Source: Acephala macrosclerotiorum
Taxonomy: Eukaryota > Ascomycota > Leotiomycetes > Helotiales > Mollisiaceae
DNA: 64,000 bases
Direction: 5' to 3'
Assembly: GCA_014904845.1 (NCBI GenBank)
Contig: MU119210.1
Span: forward strand, 434,001 to 498,000
The stretch's first letter is position 1, and the number at the start of each line of letters is the position of its first letter. This document shows positions 1-11,500 of the stretch, one piece after another. A program made the translations under genes and the position numbers. The notes under the pieces are model-generated. The model had not been told where the DNA came from, ran no database searches, and saw nothing but the letters and a program-made list of their open reading frames with translations.

Positions 1-735
1 CAATCACTTCACATGCTCATTACATACGTCTCCAAGCCGCTCAGGAATTCGTCTGCCTGGAGACTGACTCTTTACACAAATACTTTGGATCCAGTTTATC
101 TGCTGCGGTATTGTGAACTCCCGAGCTGTCCTATATCCAACTACTGTTGAAGTAGGTACCGCATTCTCGTCTAAGAGAGCTCTCAGCCTTCCTCAAGACT
201 GAATGGCCAATTTGACCATTATCCACTATCCTCCGCGACTGCTTCCTGCATGCAGACCATCTGACTGGGACTGAAGCATGCAGCGCTGGACTCTTTGGGC
301 CCGTTGCATCCACTTGGCGGCCAAATTTGTTGCCTCTTCGAGATAAACTTATCGTATTACTGGTGCCAGCAAGAACCGGATTTTACCCCACGAAGCCACA
401 CAGGATTCTTGACCATCTCCGGTCAGAGTCGGCTGTGCTCTTGTTCTCCGTCATGACCCGCAAATTTTCTTAGGTATCGGAAGGATTGCTGAGAATCGAT
501 TCGACACGAAGGCCCCAAGTTCAAGATTTGTTCGAAGCCTTCCCCAAGATGCATCATGATCATCTGCCCAAACTGACCCGGAAGCTTCACAGCCTACTAA
601 TTTCGAAAATTATACGGCACATTGACCACCACCAGAGATGAAGTTGCCCAGAGATTGGCTGTTCTGTGAAACTGTACCACGGCCAGCTGCTAATTCTGAA
701 ATGATTCCCAGATGGCTAGGTACCAGCGAATAGCA
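1..735. other. Gene-free stretch before the MITE
   Basis: No open frame here starts with ATG and looks like protein, and no RNA gene or repeat was recognised. The short frames on both strands have no recognisable composition or motif. Nothing further can be said from the sequence. Confidence 0.6.
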
Positions 736-737
736 TA

Positions 738-934
738 CGGAGGTACAGCCCATAAGTATTAGACCACGCTAACTTTAGTATGCGCCACAGCGTTCTACCC
801 TTAACTTAATAAAGTAAAATTTTATTTTCACTAATCCTTTTTGTAGGTGATGTTTTATCCTATTAGGTTAAGGGTAAGACACAGTGGCGCACACTAAAGT
901 TAGCGTGGTCTAATACTTATGGGCTGTACCTCCG
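738..934. mobile_element. Short TIR element (MITE), TA target site
   Basis: The two ends are inverted copies of each other. The left end starts CGGAGGTACAGCCCATAAG and the reverse complement of the right end starts identically; identity is perfect for about 42 bases and continues with a few substitutions to about 75 bases. The centre is A+T-rich. A TA dinucleotide lies just outside each end (736-737 and 935-936), the target-site duplication typical of Tc1/mariner-type elements. At 197 bp with no coding frame it can only be non-autonomous. The whole element could fold into one long hairpin. A foldback element of another superfamily is the alternative, but the TA duplication favours the mariner group. 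Confidence 0.85.
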
Positions 935-938
935 TAGT

Positions 939-2059
939 CGACTTTCAAGACGTATCTCTCCTAGCAATATCCACAATCGCGATGCCACCAACATTAGCAA
1001 GAGCGGTGCAGAATCGCCAAGTGGCCCAGTGCAATGAAACAGAGACATTGTCGCATGGCCATCGAGTTCGACAACTTGATCAATGGAAACCGATATTTAA
1101 CCCCCGCGCTGACAACCATCGTTATCGACTCCGGGCGCATCTCTCTCTTTCGACAGGATACGTGACAGGAGCATCTGCAATGACTTGCAGGAAAAGCTAA
1201 TGAAATCCCCACGTTGGCCCTTCGCATTCTCACCGCCATGAAAACTCCCCTCGTCCTTCTCCATGACGAATGGCCAAAATCCCTCACGAGGTCACATGAT
1301 TCGGAGGTCCCCATGCACTGGCACAGACTCGGCGAGGAACACGACGATGTCATGAATTATCTTATTGAAAGAGTACTGGCGGTATGGCATAGTTTTTAAA
1401 CGATTTGTTCAGAATATCTGCCGAAAGTTGAGATGGTGGCGCGAATGCTAACTTAGACCTCCATCTTCAAGTTCCTATCTCGGGGTGGCAAGATCGAGAT
1501 ATGGGCCTAGTATCAGACGATGGCAACGTTGTCGGCATAACTTGAAACTATTCCTCCCTAGATCGGCACAATGGAGATCTTCTTCGTCGGCCGACAGCAT
1601 GCAACCCTTTCGTTTCAAGCAACATCGTCGTTGGAACCGTTTTGATGTCTCCAAAGTTGAAGACGAAGGTAAGTCCAGATTCGGCAAGTCCATGCCGTTG
1701 ATATCCTTGTGCCACTCGATCTTTGACACTAGAGTCTTCAGGTACGCAGTTTTTGTCATACTGTGTAGGTAAGTACTGTCAGGGAAACTCTGTTTTTGCT
1801 TCCTTGTATTTTTGATCCTACTTGGATAATAATAGTCGACTAGAGCGACTCTAAGCAGTGAGATCTCTGCACAGAAGGTGCTGTAAGACGTGCTTTCATT
1901 GTGGTATCTATCAAATCAATCCTTTCCCATCCTGTCATTGAATATAAGCGCAAAATCGCAGTCGCCATTCCATTTTCCCATCCTGACAATCCCACACTCA
2001 ACCCTATCCGTTCCCTCCTGCCATACAGCCCAATCATCCCATACCCATCAAAGTAGCCC
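939..2059. other. Gene-free stretch
   Basis: Several frames of 60-120 codons exist on both strands, but they overlap one another, mostly lack ATG starts and show no recognisable domain. I see no supported gene, tRNA or repeat here. Confidence 0.55.
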
Positions 2060-2431
2060 TTAGTTAGTCTTCTTAGCAGGCGCAGAAGCGATTGGCTTCC
2101 CATTTCTCTGTTGATACACTCCATATAAGAACAGAGCCCCAACAACCGCACCAATGACAAGAATATTACCTACATCATTCGTCAGCTTCTCATCCTCTCT
2201 AAGATCCAAGTTAAGAAAAAAGAACTTACTCAACAAAAACTTAAACAATGCTTCAAAGGTCTGCGCCAATCCAGAGATCATAGTACCAGCAGCTTGGAGA
2301 GTGGTACCGATGACGCTAAAGATGGTCTCGATGATGGATTGGAAGACGGCGAGGATTGAGGAGAAGACGGCGGTGATAGCGTGGATGACTGAGGAGATAA
2401 AATTTCCGAGGGAGTCGATAAGGGAAGGCAT
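2060..2431 (-). CDS. Small hydrophobic fungal protein, one TM segment
   Basis: Two exons: 2431-2230 and 2169-2060, with a 60-nt GTAAGT...GTAG intron. The intron is a multiple of three and has no stop, so an unspliced reading also stays open. The spliced product is 103 residues. Residues 1-70 are a run of short amphipathic segments rich in I, F, S and T, such as FISSVIHAITAVFSSILAVF. After the junction comes a clear transmembrane helix (NILVIGAVVGALFLYGVY) and a short basic tail ending KKTN. This suggests a small membrane protein with a membrane-associating N-terminal half. I do not recognise a named family and assign no function. The ATG at 2431 opens the frame and the composition is protein-like throughout. 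Confidence 0.72.
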   Translation of the reverse strand: MPSLIDSLGNFISSVIHAITAVFSSILAVFQSIIETIFSVIGTTLQAAGTMISGLAQTFEALFKFLLSKFFFLNLDLREDEKLTNDVGNILVIGAVVGALFLYGVYQQRNGKPIASAPAKKTN

Positions 2432-3467
2432 TTCTGCTGTTGTGTGATTTTCGTTTCTTTTGTGTGGTGTTTCGTTCGTATTGATGGGTGGAAGCTTGTT
2501 GTGCTCGAGATCTTATGTTGCTGGTTTCTCTACCGATGACGTCTTTTTGAATGTCAAGACGTCGCCTTTAATGATACAGGTTCAACTTCAGCATTTCAAG
2601 ACGTTCAAGTAGAGCAGGCAGGCACGAAGGTGTGGCGCGAACTTTATATCTCGCCTTGCCAAGACAAACATCACATCCTGAAGTTGTGGCGCACCATTAT
2701 CAGATGACCTCACTTCTCACTTCCTCCAATCAATCCTGTCATAAGAAATGGATCTTTATGTCTGCCCTATCACCATGCGATGAGCTTCCCGTTTTTCGAG
2801 GGGTTGGGGGTTGACGTATGGCGTCACTGTGCTAAGAAGCCTGCTTCAAGGCTCACGTGCCGTACTAACTCTAGGCAACGCAATTGTGGAGAGGATCTTT
2901 AGGAGCCTAGAACGAGAGTGGTGGTCTATTTGAAACGAATGCTAGGTGTTTTGATTTGGGATGTTTGGCATCAAGAATCTTCATACGTACCCCAGAGTTG
3001 ATCAAAATAGGTGGCGTCGGTGGTATCGGTGGCGTTTTGGAGTTGCGCTGGGGAAGAATGGGCCGCGAGAGAAGCCGTGCACGAGGAGCGGAAGTCTTGG
3101 CAATATCAAACTTTTTCTTGTGAATAGCTTCATCTTCTGCCGACCTCTCATCCTACGGTCATTCGTAAATACTCTCGATTTCAGCCGACATTCAAAGCTT
3201 GGTGCATGAGAGATAGTAGTCGCTGGCAGGTGCCAGTGCACCCCTCTTGAGCCCAGGTCGAAAAAGATATTGGCCGTTCATGAGTGATAGAGACAGTGGT
3301 CAGGACACTTCTCTCCCTTACCTCACTTCCCGTTTACATTAAATGAGACTTCACCGCATGTCGCAGGAGTCTTGCCTTCCCAGGTAACTAGGCTGAGGCA
3401 ATTGCATCCGCTCTCGAGGGCTCTTCAAGTCTCAATAAGACTGAGTCGTGCAACCTCATACATTGCC
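2432..3467. other. Intergenic region between divergent genes
   Basis: This 1.04-kb region separates the divergently transcribed small membrane protein gene (minus) and the SET-domain gene (plus), so both promoters should lie here. No convincing coding frame, RNA gene or repeat was seen. Confidence 0.55.
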
Positions 3468-4091
3468 ATGCCTCCCAGACAGGATCTTCCCAAGAATTGG
3501 CCACTGGCCCTCCCCTACCTCACAGCACCAATACACAGCAAATCTCTCGCATCAACCCACCTCTCAGCCCTTCGAGCAAAGCCTCCGGACACTCTCGACA
3601 TCCCACCAAACACACCCAAAGGACCGTGTTCTCTCGCAAAGATCACACCTATAAACAATCCCTCACATCCGGCAAATGGCCAATCCGGGCTCTTCGCAAC
3701 TAAAGACCTCAAACCCGGAACTTTCATCCTCCAATACATCGGCGAAATCCACGCCTCTCCCCTCCCCACCTCAGACACATCCAGTCTCCCTCCTGTCGAC
3801 GATCCTCACGCAACTTCAAACTACGACCTAAGTCTAGACAGAGAACACGGAATAGGAATTGATGCAGATAAGAAAGGAAATGAAGCAAGGTTCATCAACG
3901 ACTATCGGGGTATAGCGGAGAAGCCGAATGCGGAGTTCAAAGAGGTGTGGGACGAGAAGAGAAAGGAGAGGGGGATGGGTGTTTGGGTTTTGCCGGAGGG
4001 GAAGAGTGGGAAGGGGAAGGGTATTAGGAAGGGTGAGGAGATTTTGGTGTCTTATGGGAGAGGATTTTGGGGTGCGAGGAAGGACGGTTGA
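3468..4091 (+). CDS. SET-domain protein (putative lysine methyltransferase)
   Basis: Single exon, 207 residues from the first in-frame ATG at 3468; the frame is open further upstream but without ATG. The C-terminal two thirds is a SET domain. A SET-N block (GLFATKDLKPGTFILQYIGE, about residues 74-94) is followed by a variable insert, then the AdoMet/active-site block with GIGIDADKKGNEARFINDYRG, where RFINDYRG replaces the usual RFxNHxC. The closing block GKGIRKGEEILVSYGRGFW carries the conserved tyrosine. No pre-SET or post-SET cysteine cluster is visible. Such short SET proteins are widespread in Pezizomycotina and may methylate non-histone proteins; the substrate cannot be told. Family assignment is firm, function is not. 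Confidence 0.85.
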   Translation: MPPRQDLPKNWPLALPYLTAPIHSKSLASTHLSALRAKPPDTLDIPPNTPKGPCSLAKITPINNPSHPANGQSGLFATKDLKPGTFILQYIGEIHASPLPTSDTSSLPPVDDPHATSNYDLSLDREHGIGIDADKKGNEARFINDYRGIAEKPNAEFKEVWDEKRKERGMGVWVLPEGKSGKGKGIRKGEEILVSYGRGFWGARKDG

Positions 4092-5370
4092 GAGGTTGGG
4101 CGCTCCGCTGGGACGAAGATTGAGGTTATTATTGAACAGCTGAGACATGAAGTTTGGAATGTAGCGTTGAGCGAGCTTATGAGGTAATATCCGTCACCGG
4201 AACGGACAGTACGCCAAGTCTGAGCTTCAATATGACCAAGGACATCAGGGGTATTCAACATCTCGCGAGCATTTGCTCGTTGCACATCGAGACTCCAGCG
4301 ACATGCTTGGTATCGCTACTTGAAGCTGAGCAGAGAAGGCAGACCCGCAGTACGTCCCTCCACCCCACTCCACCCCCGCGATATCCTACTTCCACTCGGA
4401 CATTGACCAATTTTTGTTGCACGTCGCAGGCGTACAGTTTGCTCAAATACGGGAGAAGTTGCCGGCTGATCAAACAGACGGCGGTCGTTTTCCCGAGCAG
4501 CCCGGGTAGCCTTCTCGAATCTACCGTATTGGGGACGGGGAATGCATGAGATGTGCAACAAAATCTTTTTCATCACGACTTTTGGTTGGGGACGGACATT
4601 GACTAAATTTTGTTGCACCTCGCAGACTCAACCTGGGCCGCAATACGGCAGATTCTGACGGTCGACCTGGCATGGTCGTCCTCGGGCCCGGCTGTTAGCA
4701 GAGAACCGGGAAGATACCACCATTGTCACAATTCATCGGGTTGAGGGCAAATCATTCAACATCCTTCATGCAGCTCCCTCTTCGTCTTCCTAACGCAAAG
4801 TCGCCGGAAAACTAAGAATTTTCGAGCAAGTCGACGACGGCAGAACTTGAATCTGAGCTATAGTCATGTCCCCTTTTAGATGACACTCGAGTCCTACTCC
4901 GAAGGTGTATTTTCAGTTTCCAGAGGAGACAGGAATAAGCTACAGCTTTCCAGCACAAGGTTTCTCGTACACTGTTTAGTTCAGAGCATCAGAACGAGTT
5001 CTTTCATCTGTTTCTTAGAGACTAAGTTCTACTAGAAAAGGACCTTATCTATTTAGAATCGTCAACGAACAACGACTTCTTCCTAATAGTCAGAAAAAAG
5101 TGGTCTTTGGTTACTGGTCCCTCACCTCAGTGGTTACGATCATTATCTCATCACAATTTTCAATACTCGTAAGTCCGTACCATGAACATCAATCAGTACG
5201 TTCTATTCTAGAATATATACTCTACCACTACCCTAAGTGTACACGTGAACGCAATATTTGGTGTCACAGAAATGAGCATGAGAGTTATTCAACTAACTAC
5301 GGGCAATTTCAGCGCAGCTTCTTCAGCCGTCGATCAGCCCAAGATTGCGTCAGACAGAATTGCAGGATAG
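4092..5370. other. Gene-free stretch with diverged repeats
   Basis: No supported gene. The first 570 bases contain a diverged direct duplication (listed separately). The remainder, 4660-5370, is A+T-richer and runs into the upstream end of the decayed gene that follows. Confidence 0.5.
4389..4660. repeat. Diverged direct repeat with internal inverted repeat
   Basis: Two segments resemble each other. One (about 4397-4470) contains CATTGACCAATTTTTGTTGC; the other (about 4596-4660) contains CATTGACTAAATTTTGTTGC. Both continue into related text (CGCAGGCGTAC.../CGCAGACTCAA..., then AATACGG and CCGGCTG). In addition GTGCAACAAAAT (about 4555) and ATTTTGTTGCAC (about 4607) form a 12-bp inverted repeat. 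This is probably the remnant of a repeated or mobile sequence; no target-site duplication could be defined. Confidence 0.45.
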
Positions 5371-6287
5371 CGAGGCGAAAAGAGGCGACGCGAGCGGGGA
5401 AGTGAAGATGAGGAAGAGGGGGAGGAGGAGGAACAGGACAATTCCGATGGCAATGGAGGAGGCAAACCGAGGAAGAAGATGGCTAAAACCAAAATGGTGC
5501 CCTCAAAGCAAGCAGCCCCAAAGCAAGCAGCCCCAAAGCGAACAGCCTCAGAGCTAGCAGCTTCAGAGCCAGCAGCCTTAGAACCAGCAGCCTCAACATC
5601 AGCAGTCCCAGCCCCAGCGGCCCCAAAGAAGGAGGCCAGGACAGAAATCAATGTGGGTGACCTGAGTCTACGAGATTGTCAATGATGATGAGAAAGTTAT
5701 CGCAGTTCACGCATACCTGACCCCGAAGGATCTTGCAAAGTTCAGAATTCGTTGACAAGACAAGGATGCCCTCGACGTCAGTATCAACACGCCTGTAATC
5801 GACGAAATCATCTTTAAAGCAGGAATCCCAGATCCCAAGGTCGGTGGCGAAAGAAAAACTAGGGATCACATCAAGGATCTTCTACATCGACGAAAGAATG
5901 GTGAAGATATTGGAGGTAAGAAATTTAGACCAAACTCTCATACTCTACTCAACTACATGTTAAGCGATAATCAGACGCATTCGATAACACTGCACCCGCA
6001 GAGCCAATTAGAGCAGTGATTCCTAGCCCTGGGGAAGAAGTTGAAGCTGCCACATCGGCCGATGCCCTGCTTGCAACATTGCCCGAGGCGAAAAATGGTC
6101 TTCGTGCTATTATCCAGCAATTTGAGTCGGATAGTGCTGAAAAGGACGAAAAACCAAAGACCAAGCACACCAGATTGAGACCCAAGCTGCTGAGTCGAAG
6201 AATCTTCGTGCGCAGGTCGCACTGGGTGGACAAGCGGCGCTGCTCCATCACCATCACTTGGACGATGAAGTTCTGGCGCGGCAGTAG
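5371..6287 (+). pseudogene. Decayed gene, unknown family
   Basis: Protein-like text runs through this interval but in several frames. It begins just after an in-frame TAG (5368-5370). A Lys/Glu-rich start (GSEDEEEGEEEEQDNSDGNG) leads into an Ala/Pro/Lys low-complexity stretch built on PKQAA units (about 5495-5640). A frameshift near 5670 leads to EIVNDDEKVIAVHAYLTPKD, which meets a TGA at 5753-5755 and continues beyond it. A normal-looking intron (about 5914-5974) follows, then DNTAPAEPIRAVIPSPGEEV. A second frameshift near 6160 leads to a tail ending LHHHHLDDEVLARQ and a TAG at 6285. One stop and two frameshifts mean it cannot make one protein as read. I do not recognise the family. Confidence 0.5.
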
Positions 6288-6572
6288 CAAGTCAAAGTCT
6301 AGATTAATAGTGAGGTCTATTCCTGTCTCAATTTGCTAGTGCTGACAAGAGACTAACCTCACCTAGACTCGCGTGCGCCGCTATGATGCGGTTGTTCGAG
6401 TATTCAGCAAGGCGAGAAGCACAAAGAGTGTTTTCGTCTCTGAAAGAATAAAACAATGACATTGTGCCAACCACAACAAAGACAACGAAGCTTAATAATG
6501 CCTCTCGATCCGCCTTCCAGTCTTGATTATCTTTCACTTCATCTCTGATCCAAATACTCCTGCTTTCCTACC

Positions 6573-7322
6573 ATGAACGCCTCTCTCATCCCCTTCATGA
6601 GATCAAACCCCAGCCTAGTATCACAAGTCTCAGTATCAGAGCCGATGATGCCTTGTTTCGATCCATACTGCACTTATCCTTTCGGAGCTACCTGCGAATC
6701 CTGCAAGCTTGAGCTGGGCTCAAGACAGAGGCGGCAGCAAGTCGAGCCAGAAGCTCGGTCAAATGCTTGGATAGAAAATCTGAGTGCTCCCAAGATTAAC
6801 ATAGATGTCGCAGAACAAACTTTCTTTGACGGAACTTCTAAGCGAAGTACCGTGGTCACAGAGAACAAAGAACAAGTCCGCGAAGTCTGCGAGGAGTACG
6901 AGAAACTCAGTGAGTTAGTGTACCACGCTTCAGAATCAGAAACTCGATCCTTTGAGACAGTCGCTCCCTATCACTTCCGCGGAAGCTTGACAGAAACTTC
7001 TGGCTACCCCCTCAGTTCCCGTACCGACACAACATCCACGTCCTGCTGCAGTAACCAAACCACACTTTCTACAGCCCTTGATCCATGGCTCTCTACCCTC
7101 TTCGACCATACACTTGCTGGCCATGTTTCTGGAGTCGACTTTGTAGGTGGAGCGGACGAGCAAAACCCCACGGAGGATCTCTGTTCGCTGTGCTTCAATC
7201 CAATTGGCGATCCGAGAGACCAGCATTTGTTGAGATGTCAATACGCGCATGAGGAGAGGGAGAGAGAGGAGAGGGCCGAATGGCTGTTGGTGAGAGGTGC
7301 AGAGTTGAGGGGAAGGAGATGA
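6573..7322 (+). CDS. Hypothetical protein with cysteine pairs
   Basis: Single exon, 249 residues, ATG at 6573. The N-terminal part has several cysteines (CFDPYCTYPFGATCESCKLE, about residues 28-47). The C-terminal part carries CSLCFNPIGDPRDQHLLRCQ followed by YAHEE (about residues 202-226), a C-x2-C...H...C arrangement that could bind zinc. A strongly charged EEREREERAEW segment follows. The middle is Ser/Thr-rich and probably disordered. No catalytic motif is visible and I do not recognise the family. The open frame, ATG start and protein-like codon use support a real gene; function is unknown. Confidence 0.6.
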   Translation: MNASLIPFMRSNPSLVSQVSVSEPMMPCFDPYCTYPFGATCESCKLELGSRQRRQQVEPEARSNAWIENLSAPKINIDVAEQTFFDGTSKRSTVVTENKEQVREVCEEYEKLSELVYHASESETRSFETVAPYHFRGSLTETSGYPLSSRTDTTSTSCCSNQTTLSTALDPWLSTLFDHTLAGHVSGVDFVGGADEQNPTEDLCSLCFNPIGDPRDQHLLRCQYAHEEREREERAEWLLVRGAELRGRR

Positions 7323-7824
7323 GTTTGAGGATTTAGTGGGAGATGAGGAGAGGTGAGAGAAGCTGGCCTTCTCAACATCTCAACTCATGAAGTAAAATGA
7401 ATTCGTCTTTACCTTTACCTTAAAATGTCTATTTATTATATCGTTCCATATTGCGAGGATATAATGCTCTCAAAGTTCTCGTTGTGACGATGTTTCCGAG
7501 GAGATGTATTTCTCAAATATCCCGGCTTCTCCGGCACATTATAAATACAAACATTGAAGTCCCCAACTGCCAACAATTGTATTGATTCAACGACCTCGCG
7601 GATTCGTCAACAGTATATCACAACATTACCACGATCATGTTCGTTCGTTCTCAAAATAACATCCCACTTATCATATTAGTCTCGGCAATGCCCTAACGCA
7701 CCAACGTCATGGCCGAAGTCGGAACAGCATCATAGAAAAAAGATATAAGAAATCAACAGCACAAAAGAAATTTAAACCCAATTGAATCATAAACATCAGC
7801 TCCTTTGCTTTGGAATTGTCCAAA
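7323..7824. other. Upstream region of the interrupted tautomerase
   Basis: About 500 bases of A+T-rich sequence without a supported gene. It should hold the promoter of the tautomerase gene whose ATG is at 7825. Confidence 0.5.
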
Positions 7825-8021
7825 ATGCTTCTCGTGAAGATCGATATAATCAAGGGCGTTCGCTCGTCAGAAGAGATCAGAAAACTCGCAGATATCGTTC
7901 AGGAAGTCATGCTCCAGAAATTCAATGCTCCTCCACGAGACCGGTACATCAAATTCTGTTTCTTGCAGCTCTCTCTTCTCAAACCCCGAACTTGAAGTTC
8001 TTTGACTGAGCAATCCAGGTA
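7825..8021 (+). pseudogene. Tautomerase (MSAD-like), 5' half
   Basis: Exon 1 (7825-7943) encodes the N-terminal 39 residues of a malonate-semialdehyde-decarboxylase-like tautomerase (Tautomerase_2 group): LVKIDIIKGVRSSEEIRKLA...EKFNAPPRDR in family style. A 75-nt GTACAT...CCAG intron (7944-8018) follows, and only the first three bases of exon 2 (GTA, 8019-8021) remain before the inserted element. The rest of exon 2 resumes at 12109. The family needs proline right after the initiator Met as catalytic base. Here codon 2 is CTT (Leu) where CCT would give Pro, so the active site also seems lost by a C-to-T change. Cut from its 3' half by 4 kb, the gene is presumably inactive. Confidence 0.85.
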
Positions 8022-8049
8022 CAGCCGCTTGCAAAACTGGCTTCCCCTT
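8022..8049 (+). repeat. Left terminal inverted repeat of the NLR element
   Basis: This 28-bp end matches the reverse complement of 12079-12106 except at positions 4 and 17. Weaker similarity (a GCGC block and TGGAAGTTTT against TGGAATTTTT) extends inward by about 25 bases. Confidence 0.88.
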
Positions 8050-8550
8050 CGTGCGCAGCTGCTGGAAGTTTTACATGCTCTTGACCAGGGTTCCTAGTCA
8101 AATCTAACCCAATTTAGCTTAGCGTAACTAACACCCTTGCAATGTATGAGTGCTCATACATTCGAGTTGCTTAGTAATTTTATTGCTTTCGCATTAGCAC
8201 CCCGTTTGAAGTTCTATTAAACCCTAATATAGCCATAAAGGGCAGTATGCCAGTATTCTAATTGTACTCATAGCTCATCCGCCACAGTGACCCAATTCAA
8301 ACACTAGAGTTGCAAAAAAAAATCCATTCCAGCTAATAGTCCCAACCCAGCTTGGGGACGCTAATTCCCCGCATTCCACTCGCTGCATGAAGTTGTGGAT
8401 CCTCTAAGCTACGGGCCGTCGCCCGAGCAAGGGTTTAGGCACCAGCTTGGGCCGTCAGCGCTCACAATCCAATGCTGCCAACTATCTTATCTTCACGTTT
8501 GTCTCCCAGCGAAAGAGCAAATAAACACGACTCCAATTATCAATCGAGCC
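8050..8550. other. 5' non-coding arm of the NLR element
   Basis: A+T-rich sequence between the left TIR and the ATG of the NLR gene. It must contain the NLR promoter if the gene is expressed from within the element. No second cargo gene is visible. Confidence 0.6.
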
Positions 8551-11500
8551 ATGGAGCAAGCAACGATCAACCAGCACGGTGGAGAGTCAAACCCACTTGA
8601 TAGCACAGGGCTGTGTCTGCTATCTCTCGATGGCGGCGGCGTGCGAGGACTCTCAACACTCTATATCTTGAAAATCATCATGGATCGACTCAACCACGAA
8701 CGAAAGACATCTGCCAATCTTCCACCAGTAAAGCCATGCGAGGTCTTTGATCTCATCGGGGGTACTAGCACTGGCGGGTAAGCAATACATCTCGCTGCAG
8801 TAAGGCTGAGGAGTTGAATGTTTGCGACGAAGACGGGCGTTGCAAGCAAAGCCACGTCGAAATAACTAGACAAGCGGTGTATTTTTCCAGCGAAGAATCA
8901 CTGGGAGTGCGCAGTGCGGGCGGGAACATTGAAAATCAAGTCGAGATGGCCTTGGATATTATGAGCGTTAGCTAACGTCTCACAAAAGACTGATAGCGAT
9001 CATGCTTGGCCAACTCGAAATGGACATTGATCAGTGTATTCTCGCCTACGGTGGCCTCGCAGAAGCTGTATTCGGGGGGAAAAAAAGCCGCTTGCCATTT
9101 AACATAAAAGGCAAAGTGAAGTCGCAATTCGACTCCGCCAAACTCGAGAAAGCGGTCCGAAAGACGCTAAAAGATAGCGGTATATCTGAGACAGACTTGC
9201 TTAATGACGGGACTGAGCGGGGATGTAAAACGTAGGTTTCATGACGGTATAATGAGATGTATTTCTAACGATATTAGCTTTGTTTGTACTATCGATCATA
9301 ACACGAAAGATATTGTCCGTCTCCGAAGCTATACTTTACCCGATGAGTCGAATATTTCTGCTACTATATACCAAGCTGCTCTTGCAACATCTGCTGCCAC
9401 AACTTTCTTCGAGCCCGTTAGTATCGGGAATCGGACGTTCGCCGATGGTGGGCTAGGCGCAAATAATCCGGCTGACGAAGTAGAGGGAGAAGCAGCAAAT
9501 ATCTGGTGCTCGGAATCTGGAGATTTGAAGCCTTTGGTTAAGTGTTTCCTTTCAATTGGGACAGGGAATCCCGGGATCAAGGCGTTCGAAGACAGCATCT
9601 TCAAGTTTCTTGGCCAGACCGTGGTAGGTATCGCGACTGAGACGGAGGAGACGGAGAAGAAATTTATAGCTAGGTGGAGGAAGCATTTCGATGAGAATCG
9701 GTATTTCCGTTTCAATGTCGATCAAGGTTTACAGGCTATCGGGCTTGACGAGTACAAGAAGAAAGGCGCGATAGAGTCGGCGACGGAACGATATTTAGTT
9801 CACCAAGCTCAGAAAAATCGTGTTCGAAATTGTATCCAGAACTTGAGATTGAAGCAGAGTGTGTACATTTTGGACTATTCATAGTTATCCCGGGGAAGAA
9901 TCCGGCTAATACTCACAGATAAAACTAACACTTCGTTTGCTGCCCTTGTGAACGTAAGTTCGTTGTTATCACATTAACCATTCTCCGCTCATCTCGCCCA
10001 GGAATTCAAAATTCTCAGCATTCGGCAACAAACGGGTATGGCATCCTCAATCCTATCTTATTACTGCTAATTGCCATAAAGTCGTACGCGAAGCCCATTG
10101 GATCGTGCCTTTCGAAAGAAATCCTTGCTTTACTTGCCGCGACTTCGAACTTGCTCGACTAGAAAAGATGCTCTTTGCAGAGGATCGAACGACAAAGATT
10201 GCCATCACCGGGCTCGGAGGTGTAGGCAAGACAAATTTACTGATCGAGCTCGTCCACCGAACAAGAGGAAAACACCAAAATTGTTCCATTATTTGGTTGC
10301 CTGCGACTAATATGGAAAGTCTTCAACAAGCGTACTTAAACATTGCCCAACAGCTTGGGGTATCTGGATGGGAAGAGGACAAGGCGGATGTGAAGAGACT
10401 TGTACAAGAGCACTTAAACAAGGAAAGCACAGGCCAGTGGCTCTTGGTGTTTGATAACGCCGACGACATTGATATGTGGATCGAGAGGCCTAGACTCGAG
10501 CGGGAATCCGGCCGTCTGATCGAGTACCTTCCAAAGAGTAAGCAAGGGAGTATCATCTTCACGACGCGCGATAGGAAGACGGCAATCAGGCTCGCACAGC
10601 AGAACGTGGTAGAAGTGCCGGAGATGGACGAGCATATAGCTACGCAGCTGCTACAAAAACGTTTAGTCAATCCGGACCTCGTGAATAGCCTAGACGATAC
10701 AAAAGCCTTGCTTGTACAGCTTACTTACCTCCCGCTAGCCATCGTTCAAGCAGCGGCATATATCAATGAGAACGGCATAGCACTCGCAGATTATCTTTCG
10801 CTTCTAGCAGAGCAAGAGGAAGAGGTAATTGACCTCCTCAGCGCGGAATTCGAGGATGACGGAAGATACCACAATATAAAGAACCCGGTGGCCACGACAT
10901 GGCTAATCTCATTCGAGCGGATTCGGTACCGTGATCCTCTAGCAGCCGAGTTCTTGTCGTTTATAGCCTGCGTAGACCCAAAGGACGTACCGCAGTCGCT
11001 TCTTCCGCCCGGCCCCTCGCGAAAGAAGGAGATCGATGCGATCGGGACGCTAAATGCCTACTCATTCATTAGCAGACGGTCGTCGGACCTGGCTTTCGAT
11101 ATCCATAGGTTAGTGCATCTTGCGACGCGGAGTTGGCTCCGGAAAAAAGAGTTGCTTGCTCAGTGGACCGAGAGAGCAATTACGCGATTAGAGGAAGTGT
11201 TCCCAGACGATGACCATCGGAACAGAAGCGCCTGGAGGAGCTACCTAACGCACGCGCGTTATGCTCTAAAATCTAATCTTAATAATAAATATAGGGAAAT
11301 TAGAATTGATTTGGTGCAGAAAGTTGGAATGTGCCTTTATAGCGATGGACGATGGAAGGAGGCCGAAGAGTTGGATGTTCAAGTGATGGAGACAAGAAAG
11401 ACGCTACTAGGGCAAGAGCATCCAGACACGCTGACTAGCATAGCGAATCTAGCGGCGACGTATCGGAAACAGGGACGGTGGAAAGAGGCCGAAGAGCTAG

